Assembly: GCA_030425705.1 (NCBI GenBank)
Contig: JAUHZU010000001.1
Coordinates: 186,001 to 250,000 of the forward strand
Direction: 5' to 3'
Length of the DNA: 64,000 nt
Source of the DNA: Phycisphaerae bacterium
GTDB lineage: Bacteria; Planctomycetota; Phycisphaerae; Phycisphaerales; Phycisphaeraceae
Shown in pieces: positions 1 through 8,781 of this stretch (its first letter is position 1; every line of letters starts with the position of its first letter). The position numbers and the translations under genes are program-made. Under the pieces are notes generated by a model, which saw only the letters and a program-made list of their open reading frames with translations, was not told the origin of the DNA and did not search any database.

Positions 1-1
1 C

Positions 2-1537
2 GCGCCGCCGGACATCGTCCGCGTGCTTCGGCCCCTCGCCGGCAAGCCGCGCGTCCGCGTCCGCTACCAGCCCGCGCTCGAGTACGGCCGGTACGACACC
101 ACCACCCGCCAGCTCCGCGACGGGCTCTACAAAAGCACGACCGTCGGCAAGACCACCGGCATCAACCACTACGAGTCGGTCTACCTCTACACCGATCTGC
201 CCGAGAAACAGGTCTGCGGCGGCAAGCCCTTCGCCCTCGAACGCGACGAGCACCTGCTGCTCACCTACAACGACAAGCTCCACCCCATCGACCGCGAACG
301 CGTCCGCCTCCTGCTCGCGCAGACCGAGGCGTACTGGCTGGCGTGGACCTCCTCGACCCACGCGCCCGGCCGGTACCGCGAGCACATCGTCCGCTCCGCG
401 CTCGCCCTCAAGCTCATGCAGTACAGCGAGACCGGCGCGCTCGTCGCCGCGCCCACCACCTCCCTGCCCGAGACCATCGGCGAGGTCCGTAACTGGGACT
501 ACCGCTTCTGCTGGATCCGCGACGCCTCCATGACCGTCTCGGTCCTCAACAAGATCGGCCACCACGACATGGCCCACCAGTTCGTCCACTGGGTCATGGA
601 CAACACCCCGACCAAGGACGACCCGCTGCAGATCATGTACGGCATCCGCGGCGAACGCACGCTCACCGAGAAGACGCTCGGCCACCTCGCCGGCTACCAG
701 GGCTCGTCGCCCGTCCGCATCGGCAACGCCGCGTACAAGCAGAAGCAGCACGACATCTACGGCGCGGTGCTCGACGTGTTCTGGCAGTCGCTGGACCACT
801 TCGCGACCCGGCTGGACGTCATCGAAGACCTGTGGACCCGCGTCCGCTCGGTGTTCCGCACCGTCGAGCTGATCTGGAAGAAACCCGACCGCGGGATATG
901 GGAGTTCCGCGGCGCGAAGCGGCACTTCGTGTTCAGCAAGGTCCTGTGCTGGGTCGCCGCCGACCGCGCGGTCCGCATCGCCGAGCGGCTCGGGCAGGCC
1001 CGCTGGGCCGAGTCCCACCGCGGCCTGGCCGACGCCATCCGCGCCGACATCTGCAGGCACGGCTGGTCGGAGAAGCTCGGCGCGTTCGTGCAGACCTACG
1101 GCTCCGAGGCGCTGGACGCCTCGAACCTGCTCATGGCCGACTACGGCTTCTGCGCCCCTGACGACCCGCAGTACGTCGCGACGGTGCACAAGACCTGGGA
1201 CGACCTGGGCCGGGGCGAGGGGCTGCTGATGCGCTACCAGGCCGCCGACGACTTCGGCGAGCCGACCAGCGCGTTCACCGTCTGCTGCTTCTGGGGCGTC
1301 AAGGCGCTGATCCACATCGGCGAGTACGGCCGGGCCCGCGCCGCCTTCGAGCGCCTGCTCGAGGACACCAACCACCTGGGCCTGCTGGCCGAGGACCTGG
1401 ACGTGAACAACCGCCGGCAGCTCGGCAACTTCCCACAGGCCTACTCCCACCTCGCGCTGATCGACACCGCGCTCGCGCTGGACGAGCTGGAGCGCCGCAA
1501 CGGCGAAGACAACCTCCTCGACCAGGCGGCGCGGTAG
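2..1537 (+). CDS. Glycoside hydrolase family 15 protein (glucoamylase/trehalase-like), 5' truncated by window edge
   Basis: The reading frame is open from base 2, so the true start lies upstream. About 511 residues are visible against roughly 600 for the family, so only an N-terminal part is missing. GH15 enzymes are (alpha/alpha)6-barrel inverting glycosidases acting on alpha-glucosides or trehalose. Visible signatures are RNWDYRFCWIRDAS (near residue 165 of the visible part), which carries the substrate-binding W-x-R-D, and LGNFPQAYSHLALID near the C-terminus, preceded by an acidic AEDLD stretch that holds the likely catalytic base. No signal peptide can be judged because the start is missing. 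The exact substrate cannot be assigned; cytoplasmic trehalase or oligosaccharide glucosidase are both possible. Confidence 0.85.
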   Translation, partial: APPDIVRVLRPLAGKPRVRVRYQPALEYGRYDTTTRQLRDGLYKSTTVGKTTGINHYESVYLYTDLPEKQVCGGKPFALERDEHLLLTYNDKLHPIDRERVRLLLAQTEAYWLAWTSSTHAPGRYREHIVRSALALKLMQYSETGALVAAPTTSLPETIGEVRNWDYRFCWIRDASMTVSVLNKIGHHDMAHQFVHWVMDNTPTKDDPLQIMYGIRGERTLTEKTLGHLAGYQGSSPVRIGNAAYKQKQHDIYGAVLDVFWQSLDHFATRLDVIEDLWTRVRSVFRTVELIWKKPDRGIWEFRGAKRHFVFSKVLCWVAADRAVRIAERLGQARWAESHRGLADAIRADICRHGWSEKLGAFVQTYGSEALDASNLLMADYGFCAPDDPQYVATVHKTWDDLGRGEGLLMRYQAADDFGEPTSAFTVCCFWGVKALIHIGEYGRARAAFERLLEDTNHLGLLAEDLDVNNRRQLGNFPQAYSHLALIDTALALDELERRNGEDNLLDQAAR

Positions 1538-1559
1538 GCGGCTGCCGAGCCTGGGGTGG

Positions 1560-1835
1560 CTACATGCTCGCGACCCATCGGGTGACGGCCGCGGCCGCCA
1601 TCGCGAAGGTGAACAGGGTTGCACCATCCAAAACGCAGAACAGTGTCGGGGTGATCGGTTCGCTGCGCAACCCGAGGATCCCGTTCATCCGCGAGGCGGC
1701 GAAGGCGTTCCGCTCGTCGCTGCGTGCCAGGCACCAGAGCATCCGCACCAGTGCCAGCAACATGGCAACCCACAGGATGGTTGACCAGCTCCCGGCCAAC
1801 GCGCCGAGCAGGATGCCGACCAGTAGTCCTCGCAT
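1560..1835 (-). CDS. Small two-to-three-TM membrane protein, unknown
   Basis: This 91-residue frame starts at MRGLLVGILLGALAG and contains hydrophobic segments at about 2-15, 18-37 and 68-85, separated by a short basic/acidic loop (ARSDERNAFAASR). It is convergent with the GH15 gene, whose stop lies about 20 bases away. The frame could be opened further upstream to 1901, but that adds a hydrophilic leader overlapping the next gene, so the ATG at 1835 directly before the hydrophobic segment is preferred. I do not recognise the family. The regular alternation of hydrophobic segments suggests a real inner-membrane protein, but a non-coding shadow is not excluded. Confidence 0.5.
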   Translation of the reverse strand: MRGLLVGILLGALAGSWSTILWVAMLLALVRMLWCLARSDERNAFAASRMNGILGLRSEPITPTLFCVLDGATLFTFAMAAAAVTRWVASM

Positions 1836-1912
1836 GGCGGGATTGTAACCCTGTGCCGCAACCGAACGGCGATCTATGATGTGGCAACCCTCCACCCCCA
1901 CCGGGCCCCCCT

Positions 1913-3775
1913 ATGTTCTTCTGGCGAAAGATTGGCAAGACCCTGCGCGGGTCGGCGAAGCCCTACCAGGTCGTCTGCGCCGCGGTGCTCGGCGGGCTCA
2001 TCGGCTTCGCGCCGCCGCTGCTGCACGGCCCGCTATACCTCGCGGCCGTGCTCATCCTCCTGGCCGTCCTCAACGCCAACCTCTTTGTCGCGACCGTCTC
2101 GGCCGGGGCGTGCAAGCTGTTGTCGTACCTGCTGCTGCCGGTCAGCTTCCAGCTCGGGCTGCTCCTGCTCGATGGTCCGACGCGGCCGCTGTTCGTCTGG
2201 CTCATCAATGCGCCGGTCACCGCGCTCATGGGCTTTGACTACTACACCACGGCCGGGGGCATGGGGCTGGGGATCGCGATCGGCGCGGTGTTCGGCGTCG
2301 CGCTCGTGAAGCTGCTGCGCACCTTCCGCAAACAGATGGCCCGGCTCGAGGCCGGCTCGGAGAAGTACCACGCCTGGGCGGGCAAGGGCTGGGTGCGGGC
2401 GTTGTCGTGGGTGTTCTTCGGCGGGCGGGCGAAGCAGTCGTACGCCGAGCTGATGGAGCAGAAGAAGCTGGGCAACCCCGTCCGCCCGCTAGGCATCGTG
2501 TTCGCGGTGCTGCTGGTCGCGTTCCTGTGGGTGGTGCAGCAGTTCGGCTCCGGCCCGATCGTCGCGTGGGCGTTGCAGGACGGCCTGCAACGTTTCACAG
2601 GCGCGACCGTGGATGTCGACGATGCGCAGATCGACCTCGCCGCGGGGAAGCTGACCGTGGGCCGGCTCGCCGTCGCCGACCCCAACGCGCTGGGCACCGA
2701 CATGCTCCGTGCCGAGCGGCTGACGGCGGACATCTCCTCGGCCGACCTGCTGCGCAAGCGCGTCACGCTCGACGCGGTGGTGGTCGATGACGCGCAGGCC
2801 GGCGTGCCGCGGCAGTTCCCGGGCCGACGCGTCGGCGGGCCCGCGCCCGATCCGCCGCCGTCCGAGGAGGAGGGCCGGACACTGGAGGAGTGGTTCCAGA
2901 CCGCGCAGGTCTGGCGCGACCGCCTGGAGACCGCCGCCGACCTGTTGGACCGCCTGCGCGGGCTGGGCGGCCCGGAGGAGGATCGGAAGACGATCGGCCA
3001 GCGGGCGCGCGAACGCGCCGAGCGGCTGGGCTACGCCAACGTGCGTGCGTCGCACCTGATCGAGGGCTCGCCGGCGCTGTTGGTGCGCGACCTGCGGGTC
3101 GAGACGATCCGCACCCGCTGGCCCGAGGGCGAGACGACGGACCTGCACGCGACGAACCTCTCGACCAACCCGCGCCTCGTCCCCGAGCGCCCGCGGGTGA
3201 CGGTCGCCACGTCGGCGGGCACGCTGGAGCTGGACGCGACGATCGCGCCGCGCGGCAGCGGCCAACCGACGGACCTGATGCTCGCGCTGCGGAACCAGAG
3301 CGTGGATGATGCGCTGGGCGCGATGGACCTGGGCAGCCAGTCGAGCGTGGCGGGCGGGACCTGGTCGGCCACGATCGACGGCGGGTGGTCCGGGGCTGCG
3401 CTGGACCTGCCGCTGACGCTCGCGCTGCAGGACACCGTGGTCGCGCTGCCGGGCGTGGACCCGGTGACGCTGGAGGAGCTGCCGGTCCGCTTCGGTCTCA
3501 CGGGCCGGCCGGGCGCGCCGCGGCTGACGCTCGACCGCGAGGCGTTGGTGCAGGCCCTGATGGACGCCGGGGCACGGCAGATCGCCGGGCAGTACCTGCA
3601 GCTCGGCGAGGACCGCCTGCGCGAAAGCATCCTCGAGGGGCTGGACGACGACACCCGCGACGCGCTCGAGCCGCTGCTGGGCGAGGAGGGCGAGCTGATC
3701 CAGCGCGGGCAGGACCTGCTGCGTGGGGCCCGGGACCGCCTGCGTGGCGGCGACGCCCCGGCCGAGCGGGAATAG
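1913..3775 (+). CDS. DUF2062/TIGR03546-like membrane domain fused to AsmA-like TIGR03545-type domain
   Basis: This 620-residue protein has two parts. Residues about 1-190 hold the FKIGKTLRG-like opening and GGLIGFAPPL motif with three or four TM helices (about 22-45, 47-75, 78-110, 118-140), resembling the TIGR03546 family. Residues about 195-620 begin with another TM helix (NPVRPLGIVFAVLLVAF) and continue as an extracytoplasmic beta-rich domain starting near FTGATVDVDDAQIDLAAGKL, which resembles AsmA/TIGR03545 proteins. In other bacteria, by recollection, these are two adjacent genes, so here they appear fused. The TM layout would place the large domain in the periplasm or cell-wall space. 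A role in envelope lipid transport or assembly is inference from the AsmA-like fold. Confidence 0.7.
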   Translation: MFFWRKIGKTLRGSAKPYQVVCAAVLGGLIGFAPPLLHGPLYLAAVLILLAVLNANLFVATVSAGACKLLSYLLLPVSFQLGLLLLDGPTRPLFVWLINAPVTALMGFDYYTTAGGMGLGIAIGAVFGVALVKLLRTFRKQMARLEAGSEKYHAWAGKGWVRALSWVFFGGRAKQSYAELMEQKKLGNPVRPLGIVFAVLLVAFLWVVQQFGSGPIVAWALQDGLQRFTGATVDVDDAQIDLAAGKLTVGRLAVADPNALGTDMLRAERLTADISSADLLRKRVTLDAVVVDDAQAGVPRQFPGRRVGGPAPDPPPSEEEGRTLEEWFQTAQVWRDRLETAADLLDRLRGLGGPEEDRKTIGQRARERAERLGYANVRASHLIEGSPALLVRDLRVETIRTRWPEGETTDLHATNLSTNPRLVPERPRVTVATSAGTLELDATIAPRGSGQPTDLMLALRNQSVDDALGAMDLGSQSSVAGGTWSATIDGGWSGAALDLPLTLALQDTVVALPGVDPVTLEELPVRFGLTGRPGAPRLTLDREALVQALMDAGARQIAGQYLQLGEDRLRESILEGLDDDTRDALEPLLGEEGELIQRGQDLLRGARDRLRGGDAPAERE

Positions 3776-3804
3776 CCCGCCCGAACAGTTTTTAGAGATC
3801 CCGC

Positions 3805-3833
3805 TTGACCTGCACGACACGGTGTCGTACATT
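3805..3833 (+). promoter_or_regulatory. Promoter of the BlaI/BlaR1-type operon
   Basis: TTGACC at 3805-3810 and TACATT at 3828-3833 are separated by exactly 17 bases, a good match to a housekeeping sigma-70 promoter. Transcription would start near 3840, about 20 bases before the regulator's ATG. One operator palindrome lies inside the spacer and a second overlaps the start site, which fits steric repression of its own operon. Confidence 0.7.
3814..3828. promoter_or_regulatory. BlaI-type operator 1
   Basis: ACGACACGGTGTCGT is a perfect inverted repeat (7-base arms around a central G) lying in the -35/-10 spacer. It matches the ACGACA...TGTCGT half-sites seen in the second operator 20 bases downstream, and the TACxACA/TGTxGTA type known for BlaI/MecI-family repressors. 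Confidence 0.65.
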
Positions 3834-3850
3834 ACGACACCGTGTCGTAA
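3832..3850. promoter_or_regulatory. BlaI-type operator 2
   Basis: TTACGACACCGTGTCGTAA is a 19-base perfect palindrome with 9-base arms, overlapping the end of the -10 element and the predicted transcription start. Its centre is 20 bases (two helical turns) from that of operator 1, so two repressor dimers could bind the same DNA face. The sequence between the two centres is itself an inverted repeat (TGTCGTA cat TACGACA). Confidence 0.7.
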
Positions 3851-3860
3851 ACTCCCGCTG

Positions 3861-4262
3861 ATGCTGATCCCCCCGATGCTGACACCCCTCGCCAACGCCG
3901 AACTCGCCGTCATGGACCTGCTCTGGGAGGGGCGGGGGCTGACGGCCCGGCAGATCCGCGAGCGGCTCTACCCCGACGCGACCAAGGCCCAGCACGGCAC
4001 GGTGCAGCGGCTGCTGCAGCGCCTCGAAGACAAGGGCTACGTCGAGCGCGACCGCTGGCTGCCGGTCCACGTCTTCAGCGCGACCGTCTCGCGCGAGGCC
4101 TACGCGGGCGGGCAGCTCGAGTCGCTGGCCGACAAGCTCACCGGCGGCTCACTGACGCCGCTGATCACGCACCTGGTCGAGCACAAGAAGATATCCCCGG
4201 CCGAGATCAAGCGCTTGCGCGCCGTGCTCGACGGGAACGCGAAGACGGGGGGGAAGCCGTGA
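3861..4262 (+). CDS. BlaI/MecI/CopY-family transcriptional repressor
   Basis: This 133-residue winged-helix repressor begins MLIPPMLTPLANAELAVMDLLW, the classic BlaI start with a conserved W before the first recognition region. It continues with TARQIRERLY and GTVQRLLQRLEDKGYV as the HTH core, followed by a dimerisation helix with HLVEHKKISPAEIKRL. The frame is open upstream to 3723, but the ATG at 3861 sits just after the promoter/operators and leaves a leader of about 20 bases; an ATG at 3876 is an alternative. No clear Shine-Dalgarno is present. Its stop overlaps the start of the M56 peptidase gene by 4 bases (GTGA), indicating translational coupling. Known members are released by proteolysis when the partner BlaR1/MecR1 senses a signal. 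Confidence 0.93.
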   Translation: MLIPPMLTPLANAELAVMDLLWEGRGLTARQIRERLYPDATKAQHGTVQRLLQRLEDKGYVERDRWLPVHVFSATVSREAYAGGQLESLADKLTGGSLTPLITHLVEHKKISPAEIKRLRAVLDGNAKTGGKP

Positions 4263-6721
4263 CCGACCTGCTGCTCCAGTTTGGGCTGAGCAACCTGGTG
4301 CTGTCGCTGCTCATCGCGGCGGCGGCGTGGGGCGTGCACCTTGCCGGGCGTTGGCCGTCGGTGGCGCACCTGCTCTGGCTGGTGGTGCTGGTGAAGCTGG
4401 TGACCCCGCCGGTGGTCGCGTTGCCGGGCGTGGCGCTGCCGGGCTGGATGGGACACGAAACAACCGGCCCTGCGGCCTCGGCCGTACTGGAAACAACCCC
4501 CGCCAACCCGGGTGCACTCGCGGAGGTGTCGGTGCTTCTGCCCGAGTCCGCCTCGTTGCCCGTGACGGACCGGGACCCCGCGCCTGCGGCAGACACGCCG
4601 TTACCTCTCAACCCGGTCGCGCCCTTAGCATCAACCAGCGCGGGGCCAATGGCTGTGCCAGGCGTTTGGCCGACGGTGCGCCGTGTTTTGGTCGGCGTCT
4701 GGCTGGCGGGCAGCGTGCTGGTGCTGGCGGTGACGCTGTGTCGCGTCGTCCGGTTCAACCGGCTGCTGACCCGCGCCAGCGTCGTCGCGCCGCCCGAGGT
4801 GCAGCGGCTGGCAGAAGACGTCGGCCGACAGCTCGGGCTGCGGCGGACGCCGACGGTCTACACCGCGCGGGCCAGGCTGTCGCCGATGGTCTGGTGGGTC
4901 GGCGGGCGGGTACGCGTCGTGCTCCCGGCCGACGTCGCCGAGGCGATGCCCGTCTCGCAGCTCCGGTGGGTACTCGCCCACGAACTGGCGCACGTCCGCC
5001 GGCGGGACCACGCCGTGCGGTGGATCGAGTGGCTGGCGTGCGTCGGGTTCTGGTGGAACCCCGCGGCCTGGTGGGCCCGGCGGAACCTCCGCGCGAACGA
5101 AGAGGCCTGCTGCGACGCGCTCGTGCTCGACTGCTTGGCGGGCACGCACCACACCCCGAAACACTACGCGGACGCGATCCTCAGTGTGGTCGAGTCCCTC
5201 GCCCTGCCGGCCCTCCGCCCCCCGGCGATCGCGAGCGAGATCAACAGCGGCGGCACCCTTGAACGGAGGTTTGACATGATCCTGTCGTCGAAAACACTTA
5301 AGAAGTCGCCGCGCTGGGTGCACGGCCTGGTCCTCGCCGGCGCGGCCGGGCTCCTGCCCCTCGGTCTGGCGCAGGCCGGTGAACTGGAGGCGAAGCAGGC
5401 CGACCGCCCCGCGGAGCAGGCGGACCTGGAACGTGTGGCCGAGCGCATCCGCCGCGCGGTCGAGGCGGGGGACCTCTCGGCCGAGGAGGCCCGCCGGAAG
5501 ATGCAGGAGGTCCGCGCGATGATGCAGGCGCAGGCCGAGCGGGGCGACGCGCGTCGCCGGGGCGATCAACGCGACGGCGAACGATCGGGCGAACGCGAAG
5601 CGAACTTCCGTGCGATGGGGATCGACGAGGCGACCTATGACGCGGTGGTGGGTTTCCTGGCGGAGCAGGGCGTCGGCCGGATCCAGATGGACGCGGCGAT
5701 GGGTGCGTTGGCACGGATCAGCCACGCGATGCGCGAGCAGCCCGGCGCGTTCGAGCTTAACGAAGAACTCGCCGGCTACCTCACACGCGAGGTCGGGCTG
5801 GACCGCGGGCAGGTCCGGGCGCTGCTCGAGGTCGCGGCGAAGCTGGCGGCCGAGGCGTCACACGCCGCCGACCAGGCGGCGCACGGCGACGATGTCGATA
5901 TCCGCGGCTACTTCCTGCGGATGGGCGTCGATGAGGCCACGCTCGACCACATCATCGGCGCGCTGCGCGAGCACGGCGTCGGCCGGGTGCAGATCGAGCC
6001 GACACTCGGCGGGCTGTTCCACACGATCCTCGCGATCAAGGAGTACGGCATGGAGGAGGCGATGTCGTCGATCGACGCCCACGCCTTCTTCTCCGAACAG
6101 GTGGGGCTGAGCGACGAGCAGATCGAACTGGTCGCGGGCATCGCCCGGCGGGTTTTCGAGGGCCTGCGTGAACGCCACGAAGAGCGGGGCGGGCTGCTTC
6201 GTGAACAGATCGAGCGGTCTGGGGCCGATGTGCAGATGGAGGCGGTGCTGGCCCGGCTGAAGGCCGCGGTCGAGGCCGAAGAGCTGAGCGCGGCGCAGGC
6301 GCGCGAGCGGTTGGAGGCGCTGCGTCTCCAGTTGGCCGAGCGTGCCGCGGCCGAGGAAATGCGTCGGCAGCGCGAGGGTGAACGGCGGGGCGATGCGGCC
6401 CGCCGCGACGGCGAGCGTGCCGCGCGCGAGCAGGACGGGGACCGTGTCCGCCGGGAGCAGGAACGCCGCGACAATGCCGAGCGTGACGCCGAGAAGCCCG
6501 ACCCCCACGCCCAGGCCGAGCGGGTGCGTGGTGCCTACGCGTCGGGCGCGCTGTCCGCCGACGCCGCCGAGGATTACCTCTCGGCGATCCGCGAAGAACT
6601 GATCCACCAGGTCGAGCTCGCCCTCGAAGCCGGCAAGATCACCCGCGACGAGGCGCGTGAGAAGGTCGCCGCCATCCGCGCGATGACCCGGCTCCCCGAA
6701 CGCGAAGGCGCAGGCCGGTAA
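4259..6721 (+). CDS. BlaR1-type M56 membrane zinc metallopeptidase with long repeated C-terminal sensor region
   Basis: An 820-residue membrane protein starting at GTG, overlapping the BlaI gene by 4 bases. N-terminal TM helices (about 8-30, 35-55 and 140-160) precede the M56 peptidase: HELAH at 241-245 binds zinc, with ANEEACCDALVL near 280 supplying the third ligand. Another TM segment lies near 345-370 (HGLVLAGAAGLLPLGLAQA). The C-terminus is not a penicillin-binding domain as in classical BlaR1 but a charged helical region with two related stretches of about 90 residues (450-537 and 552-645) and four shorter helix-hairpin motifs (396-424, 661-692, 754-781, 783-809). The protein probably senses an envelope signal and triggers removal of the BlaI partner. 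The ligand is unknown. Confidence 0.88.
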   Translation: MTDLLLQFGLSNLVLSLLIAAAAWGVHLAGRWPSVAHLLWLVVLVKLVTPPVVALPGVALPGWMGHETTGPAASAVLETTPANPGALAEVSVLLPESASLPVTDRDPAPAADTPLPLNPVAPLASTSAGPMAVPGVWPTVRRVLVGVWLAGSVLVLAVTLCRVVRFNRLLTRASVVAPPEVQRLAEDVGRQLGLRRTPTVYTARARLSPMVWWVGGRVRVVLPADVAEAMPVSQLRWVLAHELAHVRRRDHAVRWIEWLACVGFWWNPAAWWARRNLRANEEACCDALVLDCLAGTHHTPKHYADAILSVVESLALPALRPPAIASEINSGGTLERRFDMILSSKTLKKSPRWVHGLVLAGAAGLLPLGLAQAGELEAKQADRPAEQADLERVAERIRRAVEAGDLSAEEARRKMQEVRAMMQAQAERGDARRRGDQRDGERSGEREANFRAMGIDEATYDAVVGFLAEQGVGRIQMDAAMGALARISHAMREQPGAFELNEELAGYLTREVGLDRGQVRALLEVAAKLAAEASHAADQAAHGDDVDIRGYFLRMGVDEATLDHIIGALREHGVGRVQIEPTLGGLFHTILAIKEYGMEEAMSSIDAHAFFSEQVGLSDEQIELVAGIARRVFEGLRERHEERGGLLREQIERSGADVQMEAVLARLKAAVEAEELSAAQARERLEALRLQLAERAAAEEMRRQREGERRGDAARRDGERAAREQDGDRVRREQERRDNAERDAEKPDPHAQAERVRGAYASGALSADAAEDYLSAIREELIHQVELALEAGKITRDEAREKVAAIRAMTRLPEREGAGR

Positions 6722-6764
6722 GCGTCAAAGCACTTCGCTGCAGCGACATGATCCTTTCACCCAG

Positions 6765-6791
6765 ACCCCCCGCTGCAAGGCGGGGGGTTTT
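6765..6791 (+). terminator. Rho-independent terminator after the BlaI/M56 operon
   Basis: ACCCCCCGC and GCGGGGGGT form a 9-bp perfect stem with a TGCAAG loop, followed by TTTT. It lies about 45 bases after the M56 stop codon. Confidence 0.8.
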
Positions 6792-6891
6792 CATGGCACA
6801 ACGGTGACGCAGAGGTCAGGGTCGGTGCCGCGCTCTGGCCCGGCTTTGAAAGCCGTTTGAAACATGCGGCCTGCGGTTCACTTCCGCCGTT

Positions 6892-8781
6892 TCACCGCCG
6901 TCGCCTCAACACAGCAATCGCGCCCAGCGCCAGCAGCGACGCGCCGCCGGGCTCGGGGACGTTGCGGGGGGCGATGCCATCGCCCCAGTGGTTGAGGACG
7001 ATGTCCAGGTCGACCTGGTTCACCCACCCGTCGCCCGAGGCGTCGCCGAGCGTGAGGTTGCTGGCGGCGACGGAACTGCCCCAGTTCGCGAGGAGGATGT
7101 CCAGGTCCTCTACCCCGACGAAGCCGTCACCGTTCAGGTCGCCCGCGAGGAAGCCGGTGGTGTTGACGACGAACAGCCCGTTGCTGCCGCCCTGGAACTG
7201 GAGGCGGAAGGCGATCTCGCCGTGGTCGCTGAATCCGCTGGTCCGGCCGTCCTGGTTGCCCGACCCGCCGAGGAAGCTGATCTCGGTGATGGTGCGGGTC
7301 TCGCCGCCGGGCAGCGTCCACGATTCGCCGGTGGCGACGATGAGCTGGAGGACGCCGTCGACCTCGGCGAAGAGGCCGAAGTCCAGCGAGTTGTCTGGCC
7401 GGCGGATCTGCGCGTAGAAGGCGACGTCGTCGTTGGCGTTGATGACGACGTTGTTGATGTTGGCGAGGGCGATGTTGTTGAAGGTGGTCCCGGGCGCGAG
7501 GCCGGGCACCTGATCGCCGTCGAGCGCGATGGGCTGGAGGGAGGTGAGGGTGCCGGTGCGGTCGGTCCAGAGGCCGGTGTGCGACAGGGAGTTGTCGGGG
7601 GTGGAGGCGCGTGCCCAGAAGACGGTGTTGCCCTGCGCGTTGAGCAGGGGGGCGGAGCCGCTGCCGAAGTGGTTGAAGGTGAAGTCGGGGACGCCGTCGC
7701 CGGAGAGGTCGGGCGTGCCGTTGGCGATGATGCCCTCGGTGGCGATGATGCCGTTGGGGTCGTTGGACTTGAAGATGCCGGAGTTGCTGTCGGGCAGGTC
7801 GCTGAACCCGGCGACGAAGGCGGCCTGGCCGGCCTGGTTGAAGCCCGGCAGGCCGGAGAAGCCGGTGAAGGTGATGTCACCGCCGGCGTCGGAGCCGGAC
7901 TGGGCGATGTAGCTGATGTCGTTGGTGTAGGTGGCGATCGCGTTGAATGTGCCGCCGTCACCGGGCGAGACGCTGCTAAGAAACATCACCTCGCCGATGG
8001 GGCTGATCGACAGCGTATCCTGCGGGTTGAAGTCGGTATCGGCCCCGGAGCGCGCGACGACGCCGAGACCGGTCGGCGGCCCGCCCAGCGGCCGCTCGGT
8101 CCAGATGCCCTGGAGCGAGCCCGGGCCGTCGGGGTTGGTGATCGACGCCTGGAACGCGACCTGGTTGCCGTTGAAGACGAACTGCTCGCCGTTGTACGGG
8201 TTGATGAAGTTGACGCCCGCGCCCAGCGAGCTGAACTCCCAGCCGAACACCAGCGACTGCGGGTCGGGCTGGGGCACGGTCTGCCCGACGTAGACCGCGG
8301 TGCGCAGCGGCACCGCGCCGCCGACCATGATCGCCTGGTCCGTGCCCCCGGCGTGGTCGAACTGGATGTTGAACGCGACGCCCCCGGCGTGGTCGATGAT
8401 CAGCCGCCGGCCCAGGACGCTGTCGTAGGTCGCGCCGTGCATCGTCGGGATGGACTGGCCCGCGACGGCGAGCGGGGTGATCACGCCGTTCTGCTCAAAG
8501 AAGATCGCGTTGCCCGTCGCGCCCCCGCCGATCGGGTTCAGGTTCGCCCAGAACGCCAGGTCGCCCGCCGCGTTGATTACCGGCGCGGCATACACATCGA
8601 AACCACCAGGCGCATCGAACGTGTTGTACTCCATCCCCGGCACGCCCGGCGCGGGCTGGTCGGTCAGCCCGATCATCCGCGAGGTAAACCCGCCGGCCAG
8701 CGCCGGCGTGGCATGCAACACGGTCCCCGAAGTGAGAACCGCCGTGGCGAACGTACCAAAGCGTAGGCGTGTGATGGGCAA
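6892..8781 (-). CDS. Exported NxxGxxAF-repeat protein with dockerin-like and PEP-CTERM tail
   Basis: A 629-residue exported protein starting at a TTG codon (8779-8781), 7 bases after a good AGGAG ribosome-binding site, which decides the start. A signal peptide ends near ATPALAGG. The body carries repeated NxxGxxAF units (INAAGDLAFWANL, NQAGQAAFVAGF, NAQGNTVFWARA and others), the known choice-of-anchor tandem repeat. Residues about 548-603 form two EF-hand-like dockerin segments (GDLNGDGFVGVEDLDILLANWG and a second GDASGDGWVNQVDLDIVL unit). The C-terminus is a PEP-CTERM tail (VPEPGGASLLALG, then RRRR), so it should be processed by an exosortase and displayed on or released from the cell surface. 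Function otherwise unknown. Confidence 0.85.
   Translation of the reverse strand: MPITRLRFGTFATAVLTSGTVLHATPALAGGFTSRMIGLTDQPAPGVPGMEYNTFDAPGGFDVYAAPVINAAGDLAFWANLNPIGGGATGNAIFFEQNGVITPLAVAGQSIPTMHGATYDSVLGRRLIIDHAGGVAFNIQFDHAGGTDQAIMVGGAVPLRTAVYVGQTVPQPDPQSLVFGWEFSSLGAGVNFINPYNGEQFVFNGNQVAFQASITNPDGPGSLQGIWTERPLGGPPTGLGVVARSGADTDFNPQDTLSISPIGEVMFLSSVSPGDGGTFNAIATYTNDISYIAQSGSDAGGDITFTGFSGLPGFNQAGQAAFVAGFSDLPDSNSGIFKSNDPNGIIATEGIIANGTPDLSGDGVPDFTFNHFGSGSAPLLNAQGNTVFWARASTPDNSLSHTGLWTDRTGTLTSLQPIALDGDQVPGLAPGTTFNNIALANINNVVINANDDVAFYAQIRRPDNSLDFGLFAEVDGVLQLIVATGESWTLPGGETRTITEISFLGGSGNQDGRTSGFSDHGEIAFRLQFQGGSNGLFVVNTTGFLAGDLNGDGFVGVEDLDILLANWGSSVAASNLTLGDASGDGWVNQVDLDIVLNHWGDGIAPRNVPEPGGASLLALGAIAVLRRRR

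Noticed and set aside
6988-8766. Long open frame on the plus strand (about 590 codons) opposite the NxxGxxAF gene
   Set aside because: Its translation is a V/D/G/E-rich antisense shadow typical of high-GC coding DNA; the minus strand has a signal peptide, known repeats and a PEP-CTERM tail.
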